From: DATJCV01 sp963707665
Lineage (GTDB): Bacteria > Pseudomonadota > Gammaproteobacteria > Burkholderiales > Burkholderiaceae_D
NCBI GenBank assembly: GCA_963707665.1
Contig: CAVPQU010000021.1
Location: 1-30,763 of the forward strand
Reading direction: 5' to 3'
DNA: 30,763 bases
Part shown: one piece after another, positions 17,464 through 25,330 of the stretch
Layout: every line of letters begins with the position of its first letter
Position numbering within the stretch: the first letter of the stretch is position 1
Position numbers and translations under genes: made by a program
Notes under the pieces: model-generated
Told to the model about the DNA's origin: nothing
What the model saw: the letters and a program-made list of their open reading frames with translations, nothing else
The model's database searches: none

Positions 17464-18021
17464 ATGAATGCATCCAATGGAGTTGAACCAAACATGATGC
17501 TTGCCGTAACAACTTTTTCTATTCGGCCGGGCGAAACGCCAAGGGTAAAAAGCACGCTAGCCGAGTCGCTGCAGTCGCCGCCGCTTGCTACAGGTGCGCC
17601 CATCATGCTGGTCACCGAGATTGGCGAGGTCAATACCCTTACCTGCATCTTTGCATGCGCCGACACCAGTGCAGATCTGCAAGCACTCAAGGGCTGGATA
17701 GATCCCATTTATTCCGGCGAGGTAGCCGGGCTTCTGCGTTCGGTCACGGTTGATCTGTTTTCAGCCGAGGCCGATTTGGCCCGACTGCAGGCAATGGTTG
17801 CGCCGAGCGTTGCCGCCGTGCTCTTGCAGGAATTCACCGCATTCAATGGCTTGGCCGGGCCCGACCAGATACGGATGACCTCGCACACCGGACAGCACGG
17901 CCTGGACTGGATCCTCACACCTGTCGGCACACCGGACGATGCAGTGGCGCTGAGCCTGCAAGCCATCGATAGCACGCCCGGCGAGTTGCTACGCTCGCGT
18001 CTGTTGCTGCCGGTCAGATAA
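17464..18021 (+). CDS. Hypothetical protein, possible diverged NIPSNAP paralogue
   Basis: A 185-aa protein, 46 bases after the NIPSNAP gene and before the dioxygenase. AAGG precedes the ATG. Its start (LAVTTFSIRPGETPRVKSTL) aligns by eye with the start of the preceding protein (CELTTLTIKAGAVKQALDRL) in spacing and hydrophobic pattern. This suggests a tandem duplicate that has diverged strongly. No signal peptide, membrane segment or catalytic motif is seen. I do not recognise a named family. Its place between the NIPSNAP gene and the dioxygenase implies a role in the same pathway. Confidence 0.7.
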   Translation: MNASNGVEPNMMLAVTTFSIRPGETPRVKSTLAESLQSPPLATGAPIMLVTEIGEVNTLTCIFACADTSADLQALKGWIDPIYSGEVAGLLRSVTVDLFSAEADLARLQAMVAPSVAAVLLQEFTAFNGLAGPDQIRMTSHTGQHGLDWILTPVGTPDDAVALSLQAIDSTPGELLRSRLLLPVR

Positions 18022-18082
18022 GTCACCGCGCCCAGGCGGCTGAACAATTCAGCAGCCGGCTTACGCCGTATTACCAGGAAAC

Positions 18083-18892
18083 ATGTACCTCATGAACGAA
18101 TACGAAGAACACGACCCGCCATATCGCGACCCCAACTATCGCGTGACGGTAGAACGGGCGCCGCTCGAGCCCGCAGTCCGGTTGCCCAAAGGGTGGTTCC
18201 ACGACATCAAGGGCCCGGTTTTCAACCAGATGAAAGTCAATCCGGTCGACAGCGATCTGACAGCGCATGGCACCGGCGAACCGATCGGGTCGAAAGTGAT
18301 CGTTTTCGGCCGCGTCAGCGATAGCGACGGGCGCCCGGTGCGCAACAGCCTGGTCGAAATCTGGCAAGCCAATGCGGCCGGCGGCTATATTGACTCGCTT
18401 GATGTTTCCGGCATGCCGCTGGATCCGAACTTCAAGGGCGCGGGGCGCTGCCTCACCGACAATGACGGCAATTACCGCTTCACTACGATCCGCCCTGGAC
18501 CTTATCCCGCCATGTACGTGCCCGGCGACCGGGGATGGCGCGCAGCGCATATCCATTTCTCGATCTTCGGCCCCGGTTTTGAGAGCCGCCTTGTCACGCA
18601 AATGTATTTTGAAGGCGATCCGCTACTGCGCCAGGATCGCATGATCCTGGCCATTCCCGATGTGCGCGGCCAGGAAAGGCTGATTGCGCGCTATTGCCAG
18701 GAAACGACCATATCGGCATCCTTCGGTCCGCCTCGCCTGGCGCCGACCCTGGACGGCAGCGGCGTGCTGGTTCAACCACCTCAGCGCCAGGATGCCGGCC
18801 TCCTGCTGGCCCGCAATCCTTCTGCAATTGCCTATCGCTTCGACATTGTTTTACGAGGCAGCGGCGCGACACCATTCGAAGGCTCGCAATGA
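18083..18892 (+). CDS. Intradiol ring-cleavage dioxygenase, protocatechuate 3,4-dioxygenase beta-like
   Basis: A non-haem Fe(III) dioxygenase catalytic subunit, 269 aa, cleaving a catechol between its two hydroxyls. All four iron ligands are visible by motif: Tyr102 (WQANAAGGY), Tyr141 (RPGPYP), His156 and His158 (WRAAHIHFS). GAGRCLTDNDGNYRFTTIRPG and RLVTQMYFEGDPLL match PcaH. The region after ARYCQETT has an extra stretch of about 30 residues before YRFDIVLRG, absent from the PcaH I remember. It overlaps the alpha-like subunit by ATGA. AGGAAAC precedes ATG 18083; ATG 18092 is an alternative. The true substrate may be a substituted catechol rather than protocatechuate. Confidence 0.88.
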   Translation: MYLMNEYEEHDPPYRDPNYRVTVERAPLEPAVRLPKGWFHDIKGPVFNQMKVNPVDSDLTAHGTGEPIGSKVIVFGRVSDSDGRPVRNSLVEIWQANAAGGYIDSLDVSGMPLDPNFKGAGRCLTDNDGNYRFTTIRPGPYPAMYVPGDRGWRAAHIHFSIFGPGFESRLVTQMYFEGDPLLRQDRMILAIPDVRGQERLIARYCQETTISASFGPPRLAPTLDGSGVLVQPPQRQDAGLLLARNPSAIAYRFDIVLRGSGATPFEGSQ

Positions 18893-19401
18893 CCAAGATC
18901 CTTACGCCCTCACAAACCTGCGGCCCGCTGTTTGGTTTTGCGCTACTGCCTGCAGGGATCACTGAAGCGGTCGCTGCCGATGACCCCAACGCCATCGTAA
19001 TCGAAGGGACGCTTTACGATTGCAATGACAAGCATTTGGGATTTGAAGCGTTCCTGGAAATCTGGAGTGCCGAGCAGGCATGCCGCATCAGGACATTCAA
19101 CGGCAAGTTCCGCGCAATCGTACGCAAACCGGCTCCCGTTCAGCATGTCGATGGCGGCGTTGAAGCCCCTCATCTGCATGTGGCGATTTTTGCCCGTGGC
19201 TTGACCCGGCATCTCATCACCCGCATTTACTTCCCCGACGAGCAGGAAAAGAACGCCGCTGACCCGGTGCTCGGAAAAGTGGATACGGCACGGCACTCCG
19301 TGCTGATTGCGCAAGCAGGTGACGACAAACGCAAGCTGAAGTTTGATATCAAACTCCAGGGCGCAAACGAATCTGTCTTCTTTCGTCTCGGCGAGGAGTA
19401 A
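18889..19401 (+). CDS. Intradiol dioxygenase, protocatechuate 3,4-dioxygenase alpha-like subunit
   Basis: A 170-aa partner of the preceding subunit, beginning MTKILTPSQTCGPLFGFALL, the PcaG-type start. LEIW, then EAPHLHVAIFARGLTRHLITRIYF and DPVLGKVDTARHSVLIAQ, follow PcaG closely. The middle is shorter than in typical PcaG (about 200 aa). As expected for alpha subunits, the iron-ligand tyrosines are not kept. The ATG is fixed by the ATGA overlap with the beta-like gene; a longer open frame starting inside that gene is not real. The pair suggests an alpha-beta dioxygenase. Changes in this subunit could adapt the pocket to another substrate. Confidence 0.85.
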   Translation: MTKILTPSQTCGPLFGFALLPAGITEAVAADDPNAIVIEGTLYDCNDKHLGFEAFLEIWSAEQACRIRTFNGKFRAIVRKPAPVQHVDGGVEAPHLHVAIFARGLTRHLITRIYFPDEQEKNAADPVLGKVDTARHSVLIAQAGDDKRKLKFDIKLQGANESVFFRLGEE

Positions 19402-19498
19402 CAGTAAATCAGGTAGTTAATCCGGATTGGCATGGATCTTGATCATGTCGACCTCTTACAATTTTGATCCCGGCCAGGGGCATATCAAGGAGATAAAA

Positions 19499-20665
19499 AT
19501 GCTCAAAAAATTCAAATCGTTAGCGGTATTTGCCTCGTTCGCCACAGCGCTGGGAGCATCGCATGCAGCTCCCACGGAGGAAAAAGAAATCCGCATGGGC
19601 GTGCTGCTACCCGTTTCCGGCCCGCTGGCCTTTGTCGGCGCCACCAAAAAGAAAGCGCTCGATCTGCTCGTTGAACAAATCAATGAGCGTGGCGGCATGA
19701 GTGGCCACAAGGTGAAGGTCTTTTTCTACGACACCGAAAGCAATACCACCCTGGTTTCCCAGCAGTTCCGCCGCCTGGCGGAATCCGACAAGGTAGACAT
19801 CGTCATAGGCCCGACCGTGACCGGAGAAACCCTGGTCGCCCGTCCGGTTGCCAACGAGCTCAAAGTGCCCATGGTGCCATTCGCCGGTACGGAAGCGGTC
19901 ATCAACCCAGTCACCCCTTACATGTTCGCCTTCGTTCCATCCGATCGCCACGCCGCCCGGAAAATGCTGGCTATGATCAAGGCCAAGGGCTTGAAGTCGG
20001 TCGCGTTTCTGCACTCGGCTGACGGTTTCGGCCAGACCGGCCTGCGCGTCATGAAGGAGCTCTCCGCGCAAATGGGCATCGAACTCAAGACTATTGAAGA
20101 ATTCGGCCCGCGCGATTCCGATATGACGCCACAAGTCATGCGCATCCGTGCCGGCGGCGCAGACGCGATGTTTGTCTGGGGCGTCAATCCGGGACCGACC
20201 ATCATCATGAAAAACGCGAAGGCCATTGGCTACAACAAGCCGATCGTCAATAGCTACGGCGTCGCGTCGCAGCAATTCATTAACCAGGCAGGCGCTGCCG
20301 GTGAAGGTTCCTACGTCGCCGGTACCGCGATCATGGGCGCCTTGCAAATGGATGCGGCCGATCCGGTGCGCAAATCGACTGAAAAATTCATCAAGGATTA
20401 TGAGGCGCGTTACAAGGAACCGATTGCCGCCTTTGCGGGATTCATGTTCGACGGCCTCAATCTGGTGGAGCAAGCGGTCGCCAAGGCGGGCGGCAAGGTG
20501 GATCGTGAATCCCTTGCCACAGCCTTCCGCAACGGCGGCATCAAGTTCACTGGCGCCAATGGCAAACTGGAATTCAAGCCGAATTCGTCGACCGCGCAAA
20601 ACGACGATTCCGATGGCATCGTCATCCTGCAGATCAAGAACGGCAAGTTCAATCTGGTCAAATAA
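19499..20665 (+). CDS. ABC transporter periplasmic substrate-binding protein (LivK type)
   Basis: A 388-aa periplasmic binding protein. The start at ATG 19499 is fixed by a strong AAGGAG and by a signal peptide, MLKKFKSLAVFASFATALGA, with likely cleavage after SHAA. The mature protein has the type I fold: IRMGVLLPVSGPLAFVG, VIGPTVTGETLVARPVAN, and AFVPSDRHAARKMLAM. It is the last gene of the plus-strand ring-cleavage unit. No permease or ATPase lies beside it, so it presumably serves LivHMGF on the opposite strand at 13053-16455. Cargo is likely the aromatic growth substrate; this is inferred from context. Confidence 0.9.
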   Translation: MLKKFKSLAVFASFATALGASHAAPTEEKEIRMGVLLPVSGPLAFVGATKKKALDLLVEQINERGGMSGHKVKVFFYDTESNTTLVSQQFRRLAESDKVDIVIGPTVTGETLVARPVANELKVPMVPFAGTEAVINPVTPYMFAFVPSDRHAARKMLAMIKAKGLKSVAFLHSADGFGQTGLRVMKELSAQMGIELKTIEEFGPRDSDMTPQVMRIRAGGADAMFVWGVNPGPTIIMKNAKAIGYNKPIVNSYGVASQQFINQAGAAGEGSYVAGTAIMGALQMDAADPVRKSTEKFIKDYEARYKEPIAAFAGFMFDGLNLVEQAVAKAGGKVDRESLATAFRNGGIKFTGANGKLEFKPNSSTAQNDDSDGIVILQIKNGKFNLVK

Positions 20666-20677
20666 TCTCTGCTTCAA

Positions 20678-20697
20678 CCAGTGCTGCAAAGCACTGG
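20678..20697 (+). other. Perfect hairpin upstream of the terminator
   Basis: CCAGTGCT-GCAA-AGCACTGG is a perfect eight-base stem with a GNRA-like loop, 12 bases past the binding-protein stop. It precedes the intrinsic terminator and may protect the mRNA 3' end. Confidence 0.5.
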
Positions 20698-20709
20698 CTC
20701 TTATCCCGG

Positions 20710-20735
20710 CCCGGCTCCTTACGCCGGGTTTTTTT
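20710..20735 (+). terminator. Rho-independent terminator
   Basis: CCCGGC, a seven-base loop and GCCGGG are followed directly by seven T. It lies in the 76-base gap between convergent genes and ends the plus-strand unit that finishes with the binding protein. Confidence 0.85.
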
Positions 20736-20741
20736 CGCCTG

Positions 20742-21686
20742 CTACCAGTTCGACAGCGTCGTCGCCTGCGCCCGCTTCCTGAATTCGACGGGCGATTCGC
20801 CGGTGGCGCGCTTGAAAAACCGGCTGAAATATGCCGGGTCACGGAATCCCAGCATGTAGGAAATGCTCGTCGAGGAGCGTGGCGAATACAGCAACTGCCG
20901 CTTGGCTTCCGTGATGATGCGCTGGTGAATCAACTGCTGCGGTGAAAGCTTGGCGACGGCCCTGCATACCGACGTCAGCCGCCCCTCCGTCAGGCCCAGT
21001 TCCGCGGCCACCTTTGCCACCGAAGGCTGTTCGCGGAAGGCATGCTCGATATGCTTGCGGAAAGCTTCATAGATTTCCAGATAGGCCGCCGAATTCTGCG
21101 CGGCCGGATCCGCTCGAGATGACAAGCGAGACAGCGTTACCAGAAGCAAGACCAGGCTCGCCATCAGCGCAGCATTGCGCCCGCGTGCGATCCACCGGTA
21201 ATCGCGTTCGATACCGCGAAAAATACTGTCAATGCCATGATGTTCGACCATCTCGGCGTCGAGGTGAATCAGGCTGGGCTGGATCGCTGCAGCGGCAATG
21301 TCCTTGTCGGCGAAGCTGGTTGCCTCGCTCATGAAATCTTCGGAAATCGTCAGGATCGGGCCAGCCGTGTCGCGCTCGAAGTGAAAGCCATGCACCATTC
21401 CTTGCGGCGCCATGAAGAGGATAGGCGCCTTGAATTGGTGCCACTGGTCTTCGATCAGGATTTCGCCCCCTCCACTCTCGAAGAACATCAACTGGTGCAA
21501 GCCCTTGTGCAGGTGGGGCTTGGCATCCCAGTCATGGTAGGCCAGCTGCTCCTCGATGCGCTCGAAGTGCAAGAACCGACCGTCGAATTCGCGCTCTTCG
21601 AAACCGTAAATGAAATAACTGGGGACGCTGGAAGTATCAGTATCCACAAGGTTTGCGGCGCGACTGCCGCGGTGTTTTCCGGTCAT
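20742..21686 (-). CDS. AraC family transcriptional regulator
   Basis: A 314-aa regulator with an N-terminal cupin-like sensing domain (DAKPHLHKGLHQLMFF, then GGGEILIEDQWHQFKAPILFMAPQG) and a C-terminal double helix-turn-helix (PSVAKVAAELGLTEGRLTSVCR, and SISYMLGFRDPAYFSRFFKRATG). The layout recalls HpaA/PobR-type activators of hydroxyphenylacetate and hydroxybenzoate catabolism. I chose ATG 21686, preceded by AGGAG; a longer frame to 21797 would enter the divergent promoter and adds no domain. It is divergent from hpaB-like and hpaC-like genes, so it most likely activates them in response to a phenolic acid. Confidence 0.88.
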   Translation of the reverse strand: MTGKHRGSRAANLVDTDTSSVPSYFIYGFEEREFDGRFLHFERIEEQLAYHDWDAKPHLHKGLHQLMFFESGGGEILIEDQWHQFKAPILFMAPQGMVHGFHFERDTAGPILTISEDFMSEATSFADKDIAAAAIQPSLIHLDAEMVEHHGIDSIFRGIERDYRWIARGRNAALMASLVLLLVTLSRLSSRADPAAQNSAAYLEIYEAFRKHIEHAFREQPSVAKVAAELGLTEGRLTSVCRAVAKLSPQQLIHQRIITEAKRQLLYSPRSSTSISYMLGFRDPAYFSRFFKRATGESPVEFRKRAQATTLSNW

Positions 21687-21836
21687 CTGCTTGACTGCTC
21701 CTGAAAGTCCGCTGAATCGTTGAAAAGTACAATACTTTCGTCGGAATTTCCATTTTAAATGCGAATGCGGGAAACCATAATAAGTTCCATCCACCAAGCG
21801 TGGCTTTCCTCATACCAAACTCAGTTGAAGGCAGCA
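21687..21836. promoter_or_regulatory. Divergent promoter region between AraC gene and monooxygenase
   Basis: 150 bases hold both promoters. An inverted repeat AAAGTA-CAA-TACTTT lies at 21724-21738, near the AraC gene, and is a candidate regulator or promoter element. GAAGG six to ten bases before ATG 21837 serves the monooxygenase. Confidence 0.5.
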
Positions 21837-23381
21837 ATGAAACCCGAAGAATTCCGCATGAAGCCCGAAGATTTCCGTGCCGATAAAACCCGCCCGTTTA
21901 CCGGCGCCGAGTACCTGGAAACACTGCGCCACGGGCGCGAAGTTTATATCAACGGCGAACGTGTGGAAGATGTGACCACGCACCCGGCATTCCGCAATTC
22001 GGCGCGCTCGATCGCCCGTCTCTATGATGCCCTGCATGACCCCAAGTCCAAGGATATCCTGTGCACGCCGACCGATACCGGCAATGGCGGCTATACGCAC
22101 CGCTCCTTCAAGATTGCCCGCTCGCGCGAAGACTTGCGCGCGCAGCAAGGCGCCATTGCCGCCTGGTCGCGTCTGAGCTACGGCTGGATGGGCCGCACGC
22201 CGGATTACAAGGCAGCCCTGATGAATACCCTCGAGGTCAACGCCGAGTGGTACGGTCCCTTCGCCGACAACGCCCGCGCCTGGTACAAGCGCGCCCAGGA
22301 ATCGGTGCTGTTCATGAACCACGCGATCGTCAATCCGCCGGTGGATCGCTCGCTCTCCGGCAGCGCTGTCAAGGATGTGTTCATCTCGATCGACCGTGAA
22401 ACCGAGGCTGGTATCTACGTTTCCGGCGCCAAGGTGGTGGCGACCTCGGCTGCCCTGACCCATTACAACTTCCTCGGCCAGAACGTCGGCGGCGCCGGCG
22501 ACGACACCGACATGGCGGTCAGCTTCATCCTGCCGATGGATACCCCGGGCTGCAAGCTGTTTTGCCGTACCTCGTACGAACAGATCGCCTCGGAGATGGG
22601 TTCCCCCTTCGATTATCCGCTGTCGAGCCGCTTCGATGAAAACGATGCAATCTTCGTTCTCGACAATGTCTTCGTCCCCTGGGAAAACGTCCTGATTCAC
22701 CGCGACATCGACCGCCTGAAGCGCTTCCAGCCGACTTCCGGTTTCCTGAACGGCTACTGCTTCCAGGGTTGCACCCGCTATGCCGTCAAGCTGGATTTCC
22801 TCGCCGCCCTGACCGCCAAGGCGCTGCGCACCACCGGCGCCGACACCTTCCGCGGCAACCAGGCGCTGCTGGGCGAAATCATCGGCTGGCGCAACCTGTT
22901 CTGGTCGCTCAGCGATGCGATGGCCAACGACCCGGTCGAATTCGTCAACGGCGCGGTGTTGCCGAAACTCGAACCGGCGCTCTGCTACCGCACCTTCGCC
23001 GGCGATGCCTATGGCCGCATCAAGGAAATCATCGAGAAGATCATCGCTTCAGCCCTGATCTACCTGCCCTCCTCGGCCAAGGATTTCGGCAACCCTGAAA
23101 TCGACAAATACCTCCAACAGTATGTGCGCGGCTCGAACGGCGTCGGCCACAAGGAACGCATCAAGATCATGAAGCTGCTGTGGGATGCGATCGGCACTGA
23201 ATTCGGCGGTCGCCACGAACTGTACGAGCGCAACTACTCCGGCAACCATGAAGACGTGCGCCTGCAGATGCTGACGACGGCGCAAGCCAATGGCGATATG
23301 GCCGACATGACCGCCATGGTCGACCGCTGCCTGGCCGATTACGATGAAAACGGCTGGACGTCCGATAGCTGGATCAAGTAA
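21837..23381 (+). CDS. HpaB-type flavin-dependent aromatic monooxygenase (oxygenase component)
   Basis: The large component of a two-component FADH2-using phenol hydroxylase, 514 aa as in 4-hydroxyphenylacetate 3-monooxygenase and chlorophenol monooxygenases. It adds a hydroxyl ortho to a phenolic hydroxyl, making a catechol. By motif the catalytic residues are Arg120 and Tyr124 (GWMGRTPDY) and His162 (MNHAIVNPPVDR). Other landmarks are GAKVVATSAALTHYNFLG and DNVFVPWENVLIHRD. The start at 21837 has GAAGG before it. The first 14 residues are a doubled MKPE-E/D-FR heptad, so ATG 21858 could also serve. It forms an operon with the reductase 38 bases downstream. The precise phenol cannot be decided by eye. 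Confidence 0.88.
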   Translation: MKPEEFRMKPEDFRADKTRPFTGAEYLETLRHGREVYINGERVEDVTTHPAFRNSARSIARLYDALHDPKSKDILCTPTDTGNGGYTHRSFKIARSREDLRAQQGAIAAWSRLSYGWMGRTPDYKAALMNTLEVNAEWYGPFADNARAWYKRAQESVLFMNHAIVNPPVDRSLSGSAVKDVFISIDRETEAGIYVSGAKVVATSAALTHYNFLGQNVGGAGDDTDMAVSFILPMDTPGCKLFCRTSYEQIASEMGSPFDYPLSSRFDENDAIFVLDNVFVPWENVLIHRDIDRLKRFQPTSGFLNGYCFQGCTRYAVKLDFLAALTAKALRTTGADTFRGNQALLGEIIGWRNLFWSLSDAMANDPVEFVNGAVLPKLEPALCYRTFAGDAYGRIKEIIEKIIASALIYLPSSAKDFGNPEIDKYLQQYVRGSNGVGHKERIKIMKLLWDAIGTEFGGRHELYERNYSGNHEDVRLQMLTTAQANGDMADMTAMVDRCLADYDENGWTSDSWIK

Positions 23382-23419
23382 ATCCGCGATTGCCAATCCT
23401 GATCACGGAGGCTTAAATC

Positions 23420-23971
23420 ATGCAAACCAATCTCGCTTTTGCTCCAAGCAACCCGGCGGCCAATGCGGCCGTGCGAGCTGTAGTTCCGGAACTTACAAAA
23501 GAACTCTTCCGCACGTCTATGGCAAAGCTGCCGGCCGCAGTGAACATCATCACCACCGATGGTCCTGCAGGCAAGGCCGGCGTCACGGCGACCGCCATGT
23601 GCTCGCTGACCGACGAGCCGCCGATGCTGATCGTGTGTCTGAACCGCCAGTCGCGCGCCAATCAGGTCGCGCAAAGCAACGGCCATCTGGCCGTGAATAT
23701 GCTCGGAGAAAACTCTCAGGAACTGTCGGCTGTCTTCGCCGGTCAGCGCGGGTTGGAGATGAAGGAGCGCTTCGAGACCGGTGCCAGCTGGACGACGATG
23801 GCCTCCAGCTCTCCGATCCTCGCAGAAAGCGTTTGCAGCTTCGATTGCGAAATTGTGCAGACAGTCGACGTCGGCACGCATACGGTACTGTGCTGCAAGA
23901 TCCTGGCGATCAAGCACTTCAGCGAAGACAAAAGCTTGATCTACCACGGTCGTCAGTACAAGAGCTGCTAG
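23420..23971 (+). CDS. Flavin reductase (HpaC-type) of the two-component monooxygenase
   Basis: A 183-aa NAD(P)H:flavin oxidoreductase that supplies reduced flavin to the oxygenase. It shows the flavin-reductase pattern: FRTSMAKLPAAVNIITTDG, GVTATAMCSLTDEPPMLIVCLN, FAVNMLGE-like AVNMLGENSQELSAVFAG, and a terminal IYHGRQY. GGAGG lies ten bases before the ATG. The N-terminal ~25 residues are longer than in E. coli HpaC and carry no motif. Placement directly after the oxygenase gene supports the pairing. Confidence 0.88.
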   Translation: MQTNLAFAPSNPAANAAVRAVVPELTKELFRTSMAKLPAAVNIITTDGPAGKAGVTATAMCSLTDEPPMLIVCLNRQSRANQVAQSNGHLAVNMLGENSQELSAVFAGQRGLEMKERFETGASWTTMASSSPILAESVCSFDCEIVQTVDVGTHTVLCCKILAIKHFSEDKSLIYHGRQYKSC

Positions 23972-24326
23972 CAGACGGCACTGACTAATGTATTGGATTT
24001 GTAGAAGCAACCATGATTCCATTTCCGACTAAGCAGTCCGGTGCACAAGACCACTTGGCCTCTATACGGCAGGCCCGGACTGCTCTCGGCATTCGCCATG
24101 CCGGGCGAGAAGGCTCATCGGCAACAATTGAGTTGGTCGCGCAAGCCAAGCCGGTCCGCCGCGTCAAAAACGACTACGGTCGTGAGTGGCAAGGATACTG
24201 GGACTGATTCATCCTGTGAGCTGCCCCGAGCCGGAAATCTCTACTTCCGGCCGGTACCAAGGACGTGATTGGTATCTTTTAACAAGAGAGCGAGGAATGC
24301 ATGCACGGTGCCTGCTCAGAAGTGGT
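23972..24326. other. Gap with one doubtful short frame (24013-24207, +)
   Basis: Past the reductase there is no clear gene. A 64-residue plus-strand frame at 24013-24207 begins MIPFPTKQSGAQDHLASIRQ and ends GREWQGYWD. It has a weak ribosome site and no known motif. It may be a small protein or debris between the catabolic genes and the insertion-sequence remnant. Confidence 0.3.
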
Positions 24327-24788
24327 TGCCGGTGGCGATTGCTACCCAGTGACGTTCCCAAGCGGCGGACCGTGCATTCGTACTTTGTCAAGTGAAGTGA
24401 GTCCGACGGAGTCAGTGCTCTGGAGCGGGCATTAAACCAGATTGGCGCGGCCCGCGCTAAACAGAGGTACAACGCCTGCACGACATTCTTGATCGTGGAC
24501 GCGCACAGTGTGAAGAACTCCGATAGCGCCCAGCACAAGAGCTACGACGCGGACAAGAAGGTCTCGGGTAGCAAGCGTCACATTGGAGTGGACACGCAAG
24601 GACTGCCGCACGTCATTGCCATGAGTTAGGCCGAAGTGACCGATCGCAAGGGTGCCTTGCAGGCCCGGCAACGATGTACGGCCACTCTCGTGAAAGCCAA
24701 GAGTGGCCGGCCTTTTGCCCAGGCAGTCAAGGACAGCCGTTTGTCGCGTCAGGCGCCGATCACGGTAGGGATCAAGTCGGTCGGGTAG
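24327..24788 (+). pseudogene. IS5-family transposase remnant
   Basis: A single frame reads as an IS5-type transposase. It starts at GCRWRLLPSDVPKRRTVHSY, continues through FLIVDAHSVKNSD and DADKKVSGSKRHIGVDTQGL, and then EVTDRKGALQA and GRPFAQAVKD. It has in-frame stops at TGA 24393-24395 and TAG 24627-24629, and lacks the start, a middle segment and the C-terminal catalytic part. It is an old, dead insertion sequence. It abuts the point where the integrase frame loses homology, so the insertion or its later deletion probably destroyed the integrase. I did not find convincing terminal inverted repeats. Confidence 0.85.
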
Positions 24789-25080
24789 GTTGGCCGAATT
24801 TAATCCCCTCTATCAAGAAGGCGCCCATCGCCGCCATGCGCAACGCCTCCCAGCGATGGCCGTGCTTGGCCCTTTCCCCTCCCCTTTCATAACGATCGAA
24901 CGCATCCTGGAGCGTTTTGCAGGTCGTGATGCCGGTAGCTGCCTGCTGTCTTCGCTCGGTCTCGCGCTTTGCCGCCCAGGCCTGCACCTGAGCGTTCGTG
25001 ACGAAGGTCCTGGGCTCGCGCTGTCCCTCGACGTAGATTTCGGCGCGCCACCTTTTGGCGCCTTTCCTGAATACAGCCAT
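24772..25080 (-). pseudogene. Truncated tyrosine-type site-specific integrase
   Basis: The frame begins MAVFRKGAKRWRAEIYVEGQ and continues with TFVTNAQVQAWAAKRE and GITTCKTLQDAFDRYERG. This is the N-terminal arm- and core-binding start of phage/island integrases. Only about 100 of an expected 350-400 residues remain; the catalytic R-H-R-Y domain is gone and the last ~15 residues are unrelated. The gene starts about 150 bases downstream of the tRNA-Leu 3' end on the same strand, the usual place for an integrase using that tRNA as its site. Truncation coincides with the IS5 remnant. Confidence 0.82.
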
Positions 25081-25226
25081 CTGCGTAATCACTGCGTAAA
25101 TTTCGCGCAAATGGAATAGGTGGTTTTTGGTGGGCTTTTGTGGATTGGTGGAAAGTTGGAATCGGCCGGAGAAGCCCGTGATTACTCGATGTGTGGCGTT
25201 TAAAGTTAAATCGCCAAAGTTATATC

Positions 25227-25319
25227 TGGTGCCCGAGACCGGAATCGAACCGGTACGCCCCCTCTCGGGTAAGCGGCGGATTTTAAGTCCGCTGTGTCTA
25301 CCAATTTCACCACTCGGGC
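25227..25319 (-). tRNA. tRNA-Leu (anticodon UAA)
   Basis: A 93-base class II tRNA with encoded CCA. The acceptor stem is GCCCGAG with CTCGGGC, followed by A-CCA. The anticodon arm GCGGA-CTTAAAA-TCCGC gives anticodon TAA. There is a long variable arm as in tRNA-Leu, and the T arm is CCGG-TTCGATT-CCGG. Its 3' 19 bases are duplicated at 495-513, marking it as the island's insertion target. Confidence 0.96.
25228..25246 (-). repeat. tRNA-proximal attachment-site copy
   Basis: Exact 19-base counterpart of 495-513, covering the tRNA 3' end except the final A. It lies inside the intact tRNA gene, so integration preserved the tRNA. Confidence 0.75.
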
Positions 25320-25330
25320 ATTGCGCGATT

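Noticed and set aside
19607..20842. A 411-aa minus-strand frame opposite the binding protein
   Set aside because: Antisense shadow of a well-supported periplasmic binding protein with its own signal peptide and ribosome site.
21759..21836. A longer N-terminus for the HpaB-like protein
   Set aside because: The extension lies in the divergent promoter region, has no ribosome site, and the normal family length starts at 21837.
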